Shown: positions 35,368 through 43,657 of the stretch, one piece after another
How positions within the stretch are numbered: position 1 is the first letter of the stretch
Layout of the letters: every line of letters begins with the position of its first letter
NCBI RefSeq assembly: GCF_007747795.1
Contig: NZ_CP036275.1
Coordinates: forward strand, 7,308,001 to 7,372,000
DNA: 64,000 nucleotides
Direction: 5' to 3'
From: Maioricimonas rarisocia
GTDB lineage: Bacteria; Planctomycetota; Planctomycetia; Planctomycetales; Planctomycetaceae
Notes under the pieces: generated by a model
The model's database searches: none
What the model was told of the DNA's origin: nothing
What the model saw: only the letters and a program-made list of their open reading frames with translations
Position numbers and translations under genes: made by a program

Positions 35368-36243
35368 TCACATCCGGTTCAGGAATGCGATCCACAGAAC
35401 GAGCAGAAGAATCGACGCCATTACGGTCGTCAGCATTGCATAGGAACGGGCGGTACGGCCTGACAGCGGCGTGGCATCTCCCAGCTCGGCGGCCGGGCTG
35501 GCCGGTGCGTAGGGCAACTGCGGCGCCGAGGCGAGCTGCCGGCAGACCGATTCGGCCCACTCTTCCAGCGAGGCCATCTGGGTGGCCTTCATTCGCTTGG
35601 GAGGCGGGGCGGAAGGCTGAGCGCGGCCCGTCATAAAGTCTTCGATCGACTCGGTAATCTCGTCGCTGCCGATCCCCCAGGTCTTCATCGAATCGGCCTG
35701 GGCATCCCACCAGTTGTCGGTCACGGACTGGGACGGTTCATCTTCGGCTTTCTCGGCGGGAGCGCCCGCATCGTCATCGGCCGTCCAGGTATCATCGGCC
35801 GTCTTGCTGGAGGTATCGCTGGCGGCGTTCCCCGACGACTCGCGGTAGATTCCCTTGAAGCCGAAACAGACGCACAGGTAATAGGTTTCCAGGGCGTCCA
35901 GGCTGTCCATCGAGCGGGCGGACTCGGCATTGTCGAAGAACCGCCAGGCCCGTTCGCGGGAACTGAAGTAGGTCCGTTCCAGGCAGTGATCGCTCCAGTA
36001 GCCGGCGTGCTCCCAGCTCGAATGGACCAGAACTTCGTCGATCCAGTACACGAGGGCACTTTTGGCCAGCTGGAACTCCTCCTTGCGTGGCCCCTGGACG
36101 TCAAACTGGGCCAGCTGACGTCTCAGTTGGGACGAGACATCCTGCGGGTCGGGTCCGCTGCCGCCGGTCTTGCGGATTTTGGCCAGCACGTCGAAGACAT
36201 GGCGGATGACGGGATAAACGCGCTGTCCGAATTCGTTAGTCAT
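35368..36243 (-). CDS. tssL: T6SS membrane-complex protein TssL (DotU/IcmH family)
   Basis: A 291-residue protein started at the ATG at 36243, which overlaps the end of tssK by 8 bases. The cytosolic domain has the family markers AKSALVYWIDEVLVHSSWEHAG..W, RAWRFFDNAESARS and ALETYYLCVCFGFKGIYRE. In canonical TssL these read YALCALLDE, and then LELYYLCLxLGFxGRY. An acidic linker of about 100 residues (EKAEDEPSQS..) precedes the single C-terminal transmembrane helix (MLTTVMASILLLVLWIAFL). It anchors the baseplate to the inner membrane through TssM and TssK. The TssJ lipoprotein that usually completes this complex is not seen in the window. Confidence 0.93.
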   Translation of the reverse strand: MTNEFGQRVYPVIRHVFDVLAKIRKTGGSGPDPQDVSSQLRRQLAQFDVQGPRKEEFQLAKSALVYWIDEVLVHSSWEHAGYWSDHCLERTYFSSRERAWRFFDNAESARSMDSLDALETYYLCVCFGFKGIYRESSGNAASDTSSKTADDTWTADDDAGAPAEKAEDEPSQSVTDNWWDAQADSMKTWGIGSDEITESIEDFMTGRAQPSAPPPKRMKATQMASLEEWAESVCRQLASAPQLPYAPASPAAELGDATPLSGRTARSYAMLTTVMASILLLVLWIAFLNRM

Positions 36244-37660
36244 TTTCCAGTACGAACAATTCAAGCGACAGGTCGCGTGGGGTGTTTTTGGGGTCAACAA
36301 CCGTCAGCACGTGCTGGCCGATCGCCTGTTGCCGGATGTACCGTTCATTCACTTTCAGCGCGAGCGTGCGCGACTCGGAGACCTGCTCCCAGTACGTTCC
36401 CAGCTTCTTGACCCGGAAGTAGGTCAGGTCCTTGAGCACGGGCAACTGCGGGTGCACTCCAACATACCGTTTGATCGAGAGCCCCGCTTCGCCATTCACG
36501 TAGATCTGGTTGATCGTGCGGCTCGCCCCGAGCTTCCAGTCCAGCCACCGGGTGCTGAAGAGCTGCTCGAGACGTTCGGGGGGCAGGTCGCTGCGGACCC
36601 CCACGTAGAACTCGTACTGCGTCTGCAGCCACCGGGGATCGAGCGTAACCTCCATCCACTGACCGACGTTTTCGAGGGGAAACCGCTGAACTTTCGCACC
36701 GTGCTCGGTCGCCGTCAGTGCCGCATCGATTTCCGCCTTGATCGCCCGGAAGATCTCCCCGAGCCGCTCGTGGTTGTAAAGCGGTAATTCAGGAGGGGTC
36801 CAGTCGTCGCGGAGAATCGCCAGCTCGCCAAGCAGATTGCACAGCGTCAGGTACGCCGTGCGGGGGTGCGTCCCCCGGGTTTCGGTCAACTGACGGAAGA
36901 CCGGCAGGCAGGAGTTGACGGCATCGAGCTTGCGGATCGCGCGACGGATCTGAGGCTGATTGGCTTCGGCCCAGCCGCCGTGGGTCTTCAGGTATTCAGC
37001 CTGAGAGTGAATATGAGCCCGCAGCTGGCTGAGGATCGCCGCGAGAATGCCTTCGCTGAGTTCTTCCCAGCCGCGGCATTCCAGCAACGGGGGAAAGTAG
37101 TCGGGATCGAGTGCAGGGGGCGAATCGGCTTCGAGACTGCGCTTGACCCGAGCCAGCGGGAGGGACTGACAGTTCTGCGGCGGCGTGCCGTCCGGCGAGA
37201 CGACCAGCTCGCAGTTGTACCTCAGAAAGTCGATGCTGCGCGGATTGTCCCCGTCGTGCACTTCGTCCCAGGTGCGAGTTTCCGTTCGAAAGCGGGTGTG
37301 GGCCTCGCCGTTACCAGCGGCAGAATTTGCCTGTCCGGGGACATAATCCGGTAATACGAGAAACAGCGAGATCTCTGGCGTGTCTGCCAGAGCCTTGCGA
37401 AGATCGAGTACGGGGAGGCGCGCGTTCTCCGGGACGCTGACCAGCGTGCCGTCTCTCAACCGGACTCGCAACCGCGGAATCCGCAGCTCGTAATTGGCGA
37501 GCGCATCCGGGTTGATCTCAATATCGTAAACGCCGTACCCGTAGGGATTTAACCAGTCGTGCGATGTGGCGACCTGCTCCAGGAGCCAGGACTCGGCTGC
37601 CTGGAAGTGGTGCGGCAGCACCAGCATCCCTTCTGACCAGCGAACAGGCTGTGCTCTCAT
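36236..37660 (-). CDS. tssK: T6SS baseplate-membrane connector TssK
   Basis: A 474-residue protein from the ATG at 37660. It begins with the hallmark RWSEGMLVLPHHFQAAESWL and has the shoulder-domain block GYGVYDIEINPDALANYELRI. The C-terminal head includes LGTYWEQVSESRTLALKVNERYIRQQ and ends with a strand-rich tail. TssK is the trimeric adaptor linking the TssFG wedge to TssL/TssM. It is the first gene of this minus-strand operon and overlaps tssL by 8 bases. The 273 bases upstream separate it from the divergent giant gene at 37934. Confidence 0.95.
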   Translation of the reverse strand: MRAQPVRWSEGMLVLPHHFQAAESWLLEQVATSHDWLNPYGYGVYDIEINPDALANYELRIPRLRVRLRDGTLVSVPENARLPVLDLRKALADTPEISLFLVLPDYVPGQANSAAGNGEAHTRFRTETRTWDEVHDGDNPRSIDFLRYNCELVVSPDGTPPQNCQSLPLARVKRSLEADSPPALDPDYFPPLLECRGWEELSEGILAAILSQLRAHIHSQAEYLKTHGGWAEANQPQIRRAIRKLDAVNSCLPVFRQLTETRGTHPRTAYLTLCNLLGELAILRDDWTPPELPLYNHERLGEIFRAIKAEIDAALTATEHGAKVQRFPLENVGQWMEVTLDPRWLQTQYEFYVGVRSDLPPERLEQLFSTRWLDWKLGASRTINQIYVNGEAGLSIKRYVGVHPQLPVLKDLTYFRVKKLGTYWEQVSESRTLALKVNERYIRQQAIGQHVLTVVDPKNTPRDLSLELFVLEND

Positions 37661-37933
37661 CGTGCGCCACCACAGTGCGACCGGAACCGGGAGAATGCCA
37701 ACTCCTGAGCGGAATCGGCAGCGTGATCCGGTGTCGATGACCGAAAAGTCAAAGAGACGGTTCGTGCGTGTGATGTTTTCCCGCACACGAACGAAATCGC
37801 CTGAAGTTCAGCGAATCTCGAAACGCTAAATGAGTATAGCTTTTACAATTGCGGACAGCCAGAACTTCCGGTCGCCTGCCCCGTTGACCTCCGGCATCAG
37901 GCGGGCGGACCTGCATGGTGGACGGACAGTTCG
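37661..37933. promoter_or_regulatory. Divergent promoter region between tssK and the giant gene at 37934
   Basis: Both flanking genes must start transcription here. An AT-rich island at about 37825-37850 contains, on the minus strand, TATACT (37838-37833), a good -10 hexamer, but without a matching -35 element 16-18 bases away. Only the location and AT enrichment support the call. Confidence 0.3.
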
Positions 37934-40900
37934 ATGAGCACACAGCGGCCTGACGATCAGGCATCGCCGTCGACGCCCACGGGGCAGCGGTTTCTGGGGG
38001 GGACGGTCCACTCTGAGGGAGCGCGGACCGCGACAGTTCCGCGGCTGTTCGCCACCGTCTCCGCCCTCGTGCTGCTGCTTCTACTGCTGTTCATTATCGT
38101 CCGCTCGTTTCGCGATCAGCTGGGAACGCGACTGCTGATCACCGCCGGCGCGGTCGGCTATCAGTCCGAACTGATCGCTCCCTTGCCGTTCGTTGACCAG
38201 GACGTTGCGATCCTCCGCAACTCTCCTGGAGTGTCCCTGCAGATCGACGACGAGGATCCCGAGCTTCCCAACGCAGCGACCGAGGCGGACTACGCGCGGC
38301 TGATGAACGAAGTTCTTCCCGCAACGGGGCAGGACACCGTCATTCTGTTCGTGAGGGCTCACGCGGTCGCCGCCCGCGGCGGAATGTATCTGTTGCCGAC
38401 GGACGTCGATCCCCTGCGACCACATGGGGGAGTGGAGATCGGGGAACTGCTGCGCGCCGTGGCCACCTGTCCGGCACGCAACAAGCTCGTACTGTTCGAT
38501 GCCGCTTCGGTCGACCGGAATATGCGGATCGGCATGGTCGGCAACGACTTCGCCTGGCATCTCCGCCGCGAATTCGAAGCACTGGCTGCTGATGATGCCG
38601 AAATCGGCAATCTCTTCGTTCTCTGCAGCGCCGGCGACGGACAGCGGGCGTGGTCGTCGTCGGCAGTCCAGCAGTCGGTCTTCTCTGCCTTCGCGGGATA
38701 CTGTCTGCAGGGAGGTGTCGCAGCCGACGGGGATGGCGAAGAAGGCCGACGGGACAGCCTGCTGACGACCGGAGAGATCGCTTCGTTCGTCGAACGAAAC
38801 GTCGCGGACTGGAGTCTCAAGCATCGCGGAGTGCTGCAGCGTCCGTTTCGCCTGCAGGCGGGTGATGACTTCCAGGTGGCCGGCGTTTCCGAGTTTCTGA
38901 CGCTCGAGAGCTACTTCTCGGAGCAGATCCCGCTTGCCCGTGCGGGAGAGCGCGAAAACGAAGAACTCCAGCAGCAGGCCGAGGCCGAAGGAGCCACTCC
39001 CGACCCGGAGTCGCCTCCGAAAGCGTTTCCCACCACGGATGTCCTGCTGGGGCGAATCCTGCTGGCCTGGCAGTTTGCCGACGAATTGCGGTCGACGACG
39101 CAGCCGTTCCACCGGCCGCGACACTGGGCACTGTACCTGCAGTCACTGCAGCGGGCCGAACGGCTGTTGCTGGCCGGTCGCCTTGAAGATGCCGAGTCGG
39201 TTCTCGAGACGTCGATCGTTCCGCTCGAAGAAGATCTGAAGGCGCCCCCACGCGAACGGCTGACACACCCGTGGAGCCTGGCATACATGGATCTGCTGGG
39301 AGACGACCCGACAACGCACCCGTCGTTCGTCGCCATGCAGAACGCCCTGAACGCTCCGACGCCAGCCAACCTGAACCGACTCACGACGTCTCCCATGGCC
39401 GAGGCAGCGCTGGCCCGACGACTGGCCATCGCGGGACTGGCTGCCGGCGAGGGTGACGACGCGCTGTGGACCGATCCCGACCTGCTGCAACTGGTGGTCG
39501 CCACGCGGACGCAGGCAGAGACAACAGCTCGTCTGCTCAGCCAGACATCGCCACCTGACGCAGAAGCTCCGCCGTCATCGGCTCCTTACGTTCTGTGGCT
39601 GTGTCAGTCCGCGATTGACCGCGCGGATCGGCTGCGTGTCGCCGGCGAGCAGGAGCTTCTGATCGGCCGTCCCGAATCGGCCCGCTTCCAGCTCGAACTG
39701 GCCAGCCGAACCTACGACGATGCCGAGAACATCTGCCGCATCACGGAACAACAGCTCAACCAGATTCACCTGACCGTGCTGGATCTGTATGGCTTCTCGC
39801 GCTGGCTTGGCCACCTGAAAAGAGACCGCGCTGCCTGGATCGAAGCGGCCGGTCGACTCCGGGCGCTGGTCGACACGACCGCCGAGTTCCGCACGCAACC
39901 ACGCCCCGAACTCGTCCCGGCACTTGTGGGACTCTGTGACGAACTGCAGCGAATGGCCGCCGCATCGGCCCGACAGGCTCTCTCGAAGTCTGACCCGGTC
40001 GTTCTCGACGGACTGCTGGAGCTGGCATCATTGTCGCCGGACATGCGGCTGCAGATTCTGACGACGCTGGTCGGCCAGGAGGACGCTCCCGGGCGCACGG
40101 CCAGTCTGCGCAGATATGCCACCGATCCCGGCGATGCGGTCGCGTTTCCGATTCCACTCAGCGTCCTCAGTGAGGCACTGGAATCCCGTTCTGAAGAGCT
40201 TGCCGAACTGTTCGAGGCGTGGGACTCCCGGCGTGAGCCACTGATGCTCAGCGATCTTCGCGACAACGAGTCACTGCGAGCGCAACGGAGCGAGCTGGGT
40301 GACCGGTTTCGCGAAGAACTGACGCGGCTCAGCGCCGATCCGATGCAGCTTCCGCCGGGCCAGTCGGGCTACGAACAGTACGTGACGCACCTGGTGCGAT
40401 CACCGTTCCAGGCGCAGCTGCTGGTGCTGACCCGTTTCGAACCGACGGCAACGCGGGAGATTCTCAATCGCCTGACGGCCGATCAGCTCGCCTGGCAACT
40501 GCAGCGACTGGAGAAGGAGACAGCCGCGACAGAGATCGACTCCGGCCGGGTGCGGGCAGCGATCCTGAAGAACCTGCGAACACTCAACCCGTCGTACCAG
40601 GATTCGCTCTCGCGGCGGCAGCAACCGTTCTTTCTCACTCAGACAAAGACGCGGGAAGTGGCTTCCCGTGGAGAAATCGACGTGACGCTGCAGGTCAACA
40701 CGGTGCTGGAACTCGCGGCGGCCGATCGCCCCCGACTGGTAATTGACTGGTTTGCCGTGCGCGATCACCAGACCGTCATCGAGATCGAGAACCTTCTGAC
40801 CGGCAAGCTGGTGCGGCCGATGACATCCGCTCAATCCGGCACAGACGCCGACGCAGAGGAAGCCGACGACGATGTCTCCTGGAGAACGCAGATCCCGATC

Positions 40901-42799
40901 GACGAACTGATGCGCGACACACCGGTTCCCGTCCGAATCCGGCTGCACAGTACTGCCGACCGTGTGGCTGCAGGGACCGACGAGATGACGGCCTGGATCG
41001 AACTCTCGGACAGTTCCCGTTACTGGGTCCCGATCGAGTTCTCGCAATCGGGCAGCGAAGAGACACCGCTGGAGATTGTCGTCACGGACGCGAACGGCGC
41101 TCCGGCCGGACCGGCAATCCGCGTGCTGCCGAACCAGAGTCTGCCGATGACCGTTGCCCTCCGCAGCCGGTTGCCATCACCAGAACCAGTCCACCTCGAT
41201 TTCGTCAGTGGTGACGAAAAAGCGACCGTCGAGGTGACGGCCGTTCCCGGCGGAGTCCCGCAACCGGTGACGCCGACTGCCGACTTCCAGATTCCGGTGG
41301 TCGCGGGTGAGCTCAAGATCCAGGCACGACGCGGCACGGAGGTCGATGACGTCGAGACGATCCAGGTGGATGTCCTCAATCCTCGCACGAGTTTCGATCC
41401 AAGGGTCACGTTCGATCCGCAGAACTCGCAGCTGCAGGCGAGTATCCGGCAGACCGCTCCCAGTCGCTCGTCCGATCCGATCGTCGTCATGCTGGACATC
41501 CGTGGGACGAACCTGAGCGGCGGCACGCTGACGGGAAGCATTCCCGACCTGGAGACCCCCGCAACGCTCGACGCGATCGTGGAGGCGGACGAGCTCGGTA
41601 CTCCGTTTGAAGCGGCGGTCGGTGCGGCCGGTGTCCCGCGGCTGTTTTCCTTTCGTGTCGACCGGGTGACAGGCAACGTGGAAGCGCTGCGTCGCACGGC
41701 CGTGCGGATTACTTCGCCACCCGATCAGCAGGCGTACCGGTACGACGTTCAGACAGAGGCGCCGCTGCGGGTCGGAGTGCACGTCGACACCGCCAGCGAG
41801 TGTGAGGTGCACATCGGGATCGATCGCAACCGGAATGAATACCTCGAAAACGACGAGCGGCTGGGTGGAGGCCGATTCTGGTCGGGCCGGCATGTGCTGA
41901 CGCGCTGGTCGGCAAGCACCGATCCGCCCGGCTTCCAGCTTGGCTCGGACGTCTCTGACATCTCATTCGAACTGGATCCGGCCGGACTGGTCGGTCCGCA
42001 GCGAATCCTCGTGCAGCTGCTCTCGGGGGACCGCAGTCTGACGGCCGGACGCTGGGTCTACTTCCTGAAGGATCCGCCGAAACTGACGTTCGTCGCGCCG
42101 GCGACAGCACAGAAGGTCGCCTGGGGAGACCCGCTGCAGATCACTGTCGGCTGCGACTCACCGGCATGGCGGAGCATCGAGCAGATCGAAGTCGGCATCG
42201 ACCGGAACAACAATGGTCAGTGGGACGAGGACGAAACGCTTTCGTCGGCCCAGCCGGTGGTCGACGGGCAGCTCGCGTTTCGCACGACGAACCGCGTGAC
42301 CGACGTCTTCGACAGCCGGGCCCTCCTGTCCGGACCGGATGATCCCATGCCAACCGCGGCCCCCGCTGCCGCGGAGGGAGAAGAAACGGCAGCGACGCCG
42401 GCCGAGCCCCCCGGATTGCCGACCCAGGTCGTTCTGATGACACGCGGCCGACTGCCGATCCACACCCTCGGAGCCGACGCCTCGGCACCGGTCGAGACGA
42501 CACAGACGCCCGTAACACGCCAGGTCGTCACGCTGATCTCCCAATCGGAGAAGCCGCCGGTGACCGGAACCATCGTCGGCGAGGTCGTGACGCTGGACGG
42601 GCTGACGCAGCGGGACGCGATCGTGGCGCTGGGGATGGAACGGACGCAGACGGATGACGACGGACGTTTTGAGTTCCGCAACGTGCCGGTCGGAGAACAC
42701 ACGGTTCAGGCCGGCAAGGGAAAGCGTCTGGGGCAGCAGACGGTCGAGGTCGCTGCAGGAGAAATAGCGCTGGTGCGGATCTTCATCATCCGCCGTTGA
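37934..42799 (+). CDS. Giant membrane-anchored degenerate caspase-fold protein
   Basis: A 1621-residue protein with one transmembrane helix (about 38-56) after a short cytosolic tail. Residues about 65-320 look caspase-like. VILFVRAHAVAARGGMYLLP keeps a His (His143) in the catalytic strand, but the strand that should end Asp-x-Cys reads KLVLFDAASVDRN with Ala191 in place of Cys. This is the mirror image of the defect in the giant protein at 28952. A long helical region, several Ig-like or beta-sandwich segments and a C-terminal carboxypeptidase-regulatory-like domain (TGTIVGEVVTLDG ... DDDGRFEFRNVPVGEHTV) follow. It diverges from tssK and ends before the hcp terminator. A scaffold role in the T6SS envelope complex is inferred from size, topology and place. 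Confidence 0.8.
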   Translation: MSTQRPDDQASPSTPTGQRFLGGTVHSEGARTATVPRLFATVSALVLLLLLLFIIVRSFRDQLGTRLLITAGAVGYQSELIAPLPFVDQDVAILRNSPGVSLQIDDEDPELPNAATEADYARLMNEVLPATGQDTVILFVRAHAVAARGGMYLLPTDVDPLRPHGGVEIGELLRAVATCPARNKLVLFDAASVDRNMRIGMVGNDFAWHLRREFEALAADDAEIGNLFVLCSAGDGQRAWSSSAVQQSVFSAFAGYCLQGGVAADGDGEEGRRDSLLTTGEIASFVERNVADWSLKHRGVLQRPFRLQAGDDFQVAGVSEFLTLESYFSEQIPLARAGERENEELQQQAEAEGATPDPESPPKAFPTTDVLLGRILLAWQFADELRSTTQPFHRPRHWALYLQSLQRAERLLLAGRLEDAESVLETSIVPLEEDLKAPPRERLTHPWSLAYMDLLGDDPTTHPSFVAMQNALNAPTPANLNRLTTSPMAEAALARRLAIAGLAAGEGDDALWTDPDLLQLVVATRTQAETTARLLSQTSPPDAEAPPSSAPYVLWLCQSAIDRADRLRVAGEQELLIGRPESARFQLELASRTYDDAENICRITEQQLNQIHLTVLDLYGFSRWLGHLKRDRAAWIEAAGRLRALVDTTAEFRTQPRPELVPALVGLCDELQRMAAASARQALSKSDPVVLDGLLELASLSPDMRLQILTTLVGQEDAPGRTASLRRYATDPGDAVAFPIPLSVLSEALESRSEELAELFEAWDSRREPLMLSDLRDNESLRAQRSELGDRFREELTRLSADPMQLPPGQSGYEQYVTHLVRSPFQAQLLVLTRFEPTATREILNRLTADQLAWQLQRLEKETAATEIDSGRVRAAILKNLRTLNPSYQDSLSRRQQPFFLTQTKTREVASRGEIDVTLQVNTVLELAAADRPRLVIDWFAVRDHQTVIEIENLLTGKLVRPMTSAQSGTDADAEEADDDVSWRTQIPIDELMRDTPVPVRIRLHSTADRVAAGTDEMTAWIELSDSSRYWVPIEFSQSGSEETPLEIVVTDANGAPAGPAIRVLPNQSLPMTVALRSRLPSPEPVHLDFVSGDEKATVEVTAVPGGVPQPVTPTADFQIPVVAGELKIQARRGTEVDDVETIQVDVLNPRTSFDPRVTFDPQNSQLQASIRQTAPSRSSDPIVVMLDIRGTNLSGGTLTGSIPDLETPATLDAIVEADELGTPFEAAVGAAGVPRLFSFRVDRVTGNVEALRRTAVRITSPPDQQAYRYDVQTEAPLRVGVHVDTASECEVHIGIDRNRNEYLENDERLGGGRFWSGRHVLTRWSASTDPPGFQLGSDVSDISFELDPAGLVGPQRILVQLLSGDRSLTAGRWVYFLKDPPKLTFVAPATAQKVAWGDPLQITVGCDSPAWRSIEQIEVGIDRNNNGQWDEDETLSSAQPVVDGQLAFRTTNRVTDVFDSRALLSGPDDPMPTAAPAAAEGEETAATPAEPPGLPTQVVLMTRGRLPIHTLGADASAPVETTQTPVTRQVVTLISQSEKPPVTGTIVGEVVTLDGLTQRDAIVALGMERTQTDDDGRFEFRNVPVGEHTVQAGKGKRLGQQTVEVAAGEIALVRIFIIRR

Positions 42800-42825
42800 G
42801 CGGGTGCACGGACGCGAGGCGAAGC

Positions 42826-42866
42826 AAAAAAAGAACGGCGGTTCGGAAGAATCCGAGCCGCCGTTT
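42826..42866 (-). terminator. Rho-independent terminator after hcp
   Basis: The 14-base arms at 42834-42847 (AACGGCGGTTCGGA) and 42852-42865 pair with one G-T wobble around a four-base loop. On the minus strand the hairpin is followed by seven T residues (A run at 42826-42832). It lies 100 bases past the hcp stop and just after the convergent giant gene. On the plus strand the T tract is poor, so termination is mainly for the hcp transcript. Confidence 0.88.
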
Positions 42867-42966
42867 CACATTCGTACGCAGCGTGCTGCGACCGTCTCCG
42901 GTTCCGTCGCCGGGTCCGAGCGGCAGGTAACTCCGACCGGTACCGCTGGCCCGCGCTCCGACCGGA

Positions 42967-43530
42967 TCAGCCGGCGAACGGCGCCTGACGGAGGATGTCC
43001 CACCCCGCTTCGACGGCCGGCCAGACCTTGTTGGCGGGAACGCCGAGGTCTTCGGGAACCGGGCCGATGGGCCAGTACTTCCAGACGATCTTGTCGAAGT
43101 TGAGGCTGATCGTCTCGGTCGGGATGCTGCCGTCGTCCAGACCACTTCCGTTCATGGAGTAGCTGGTGACCTTGACGGCGAACATCCGCACTTCGAGGTA
43201 GGGATGGAGAGCTTCTCCGGCGCCGACCTCTTCGGCGATGGAGGTAACCAGGTGGATCCAGACTTCCGGGAAGGCGGTACCCCCCGAGCAGGCCTGGATC
43301 AGCGGCACAGTGGTCCGGTCCATCTCCTTCTCGATTTCGATTTCTTCGAGGACGGTGCCGGCACGGGCACGGGCGGTACCGGAGCGGCCGGTCTCGATCG
43401 CGCGGGTGACGGTTTCGGACACGGAGTTCAGTTCGATCCAGCCGTGGTAGTACTCCGGACCGTCTTTCATCGACCCCTGAGTCGCTTCACCGACGATCGG
43501 TGAGTCCTTGAACCAGATAAAGCCTGCCAT
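42967..43530 (-). CDS. hcp: T6SS inner-tube protein Hcp (TssD)
   Basis: A 187-residue protein of normal Hcp length. It opens MAGFIWFKDSPIVGEATQ, has YYHGWIELNSVS, then EIEIEKEMDRTTVPLIQACSGGTAF, corresponding to the Hcp vKxxDkaSPxLxxA block. It closes with the strands EVRMFAVKVTSYSMNG and ETISLNFDKIVWKYWP, the family C-terminal signature. Hcp hexamers stack into the tube expelled by sheath contraction. GAGGAG seven bases before the ATG is the ribosome site and is part of a perfect local palindrome. The gene is last in the sheath operon, separated from clpV by a hairpin and followed by a strong terminator, an arrangement that would allow higher expression than the rest of the operon. Confidence 0.96.
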   Translation of the reverse strand: MAGFIWFKDSPIVGEATQGSMKDGPEYYHGWIELNSVSETVTRAIETGRSGTARARAGTVLEEIEIEKEMDRTTVPLIQACSGGTAFPEVWIHLVTSIAEEVGAGEALHPYLEVRMFAVKVTSYSMNGSGLDDGSIPTETISLNFDKIVWKYWPIGPVPEDLGVPANKVWPAVEAGWDILRQAPFAG

Positions 43531-43543
43531 GAGGAGTCTCCTC
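43531..43543 (-). promoter_or_regulatory. Palindrome containing the hcp ribosome site
   Basis: On the minus strand GAGGAGACTCCTC lies immediately before the hcp ATG. The first six bases are the Shine-Dalgarno sequence and can pair with the last bases, so a small hairpin could mask the site. Confidence 0.45.
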
Positions 43544-43559
43544 GCTTCTCGGGAATGTT

Positions 43560-43577
43560 GCGCTCACCTGTGAGCGC
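43560..43577. repeat. Perfect inverted repeat between clpV and hcp
   Basis: The eight-base arms GCGCTCAC and GTGAGCGC are separated by two bases. There is no T tract, so it is not a normal terminator. Position in the 127-base clpV-hcp gap suggests an mRNA processing or stabilising hairpin, or an operator for a separate hcp promoter. Confidence 0.6.
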
Positions 43578-43657
43578 CGGAACCGAAAACAGAACGTGAC
43601 CGACGTGGATTCTGAATGGTCAGCGACAGCACGCTGCCGCCAGGACTCCTCGCACGG

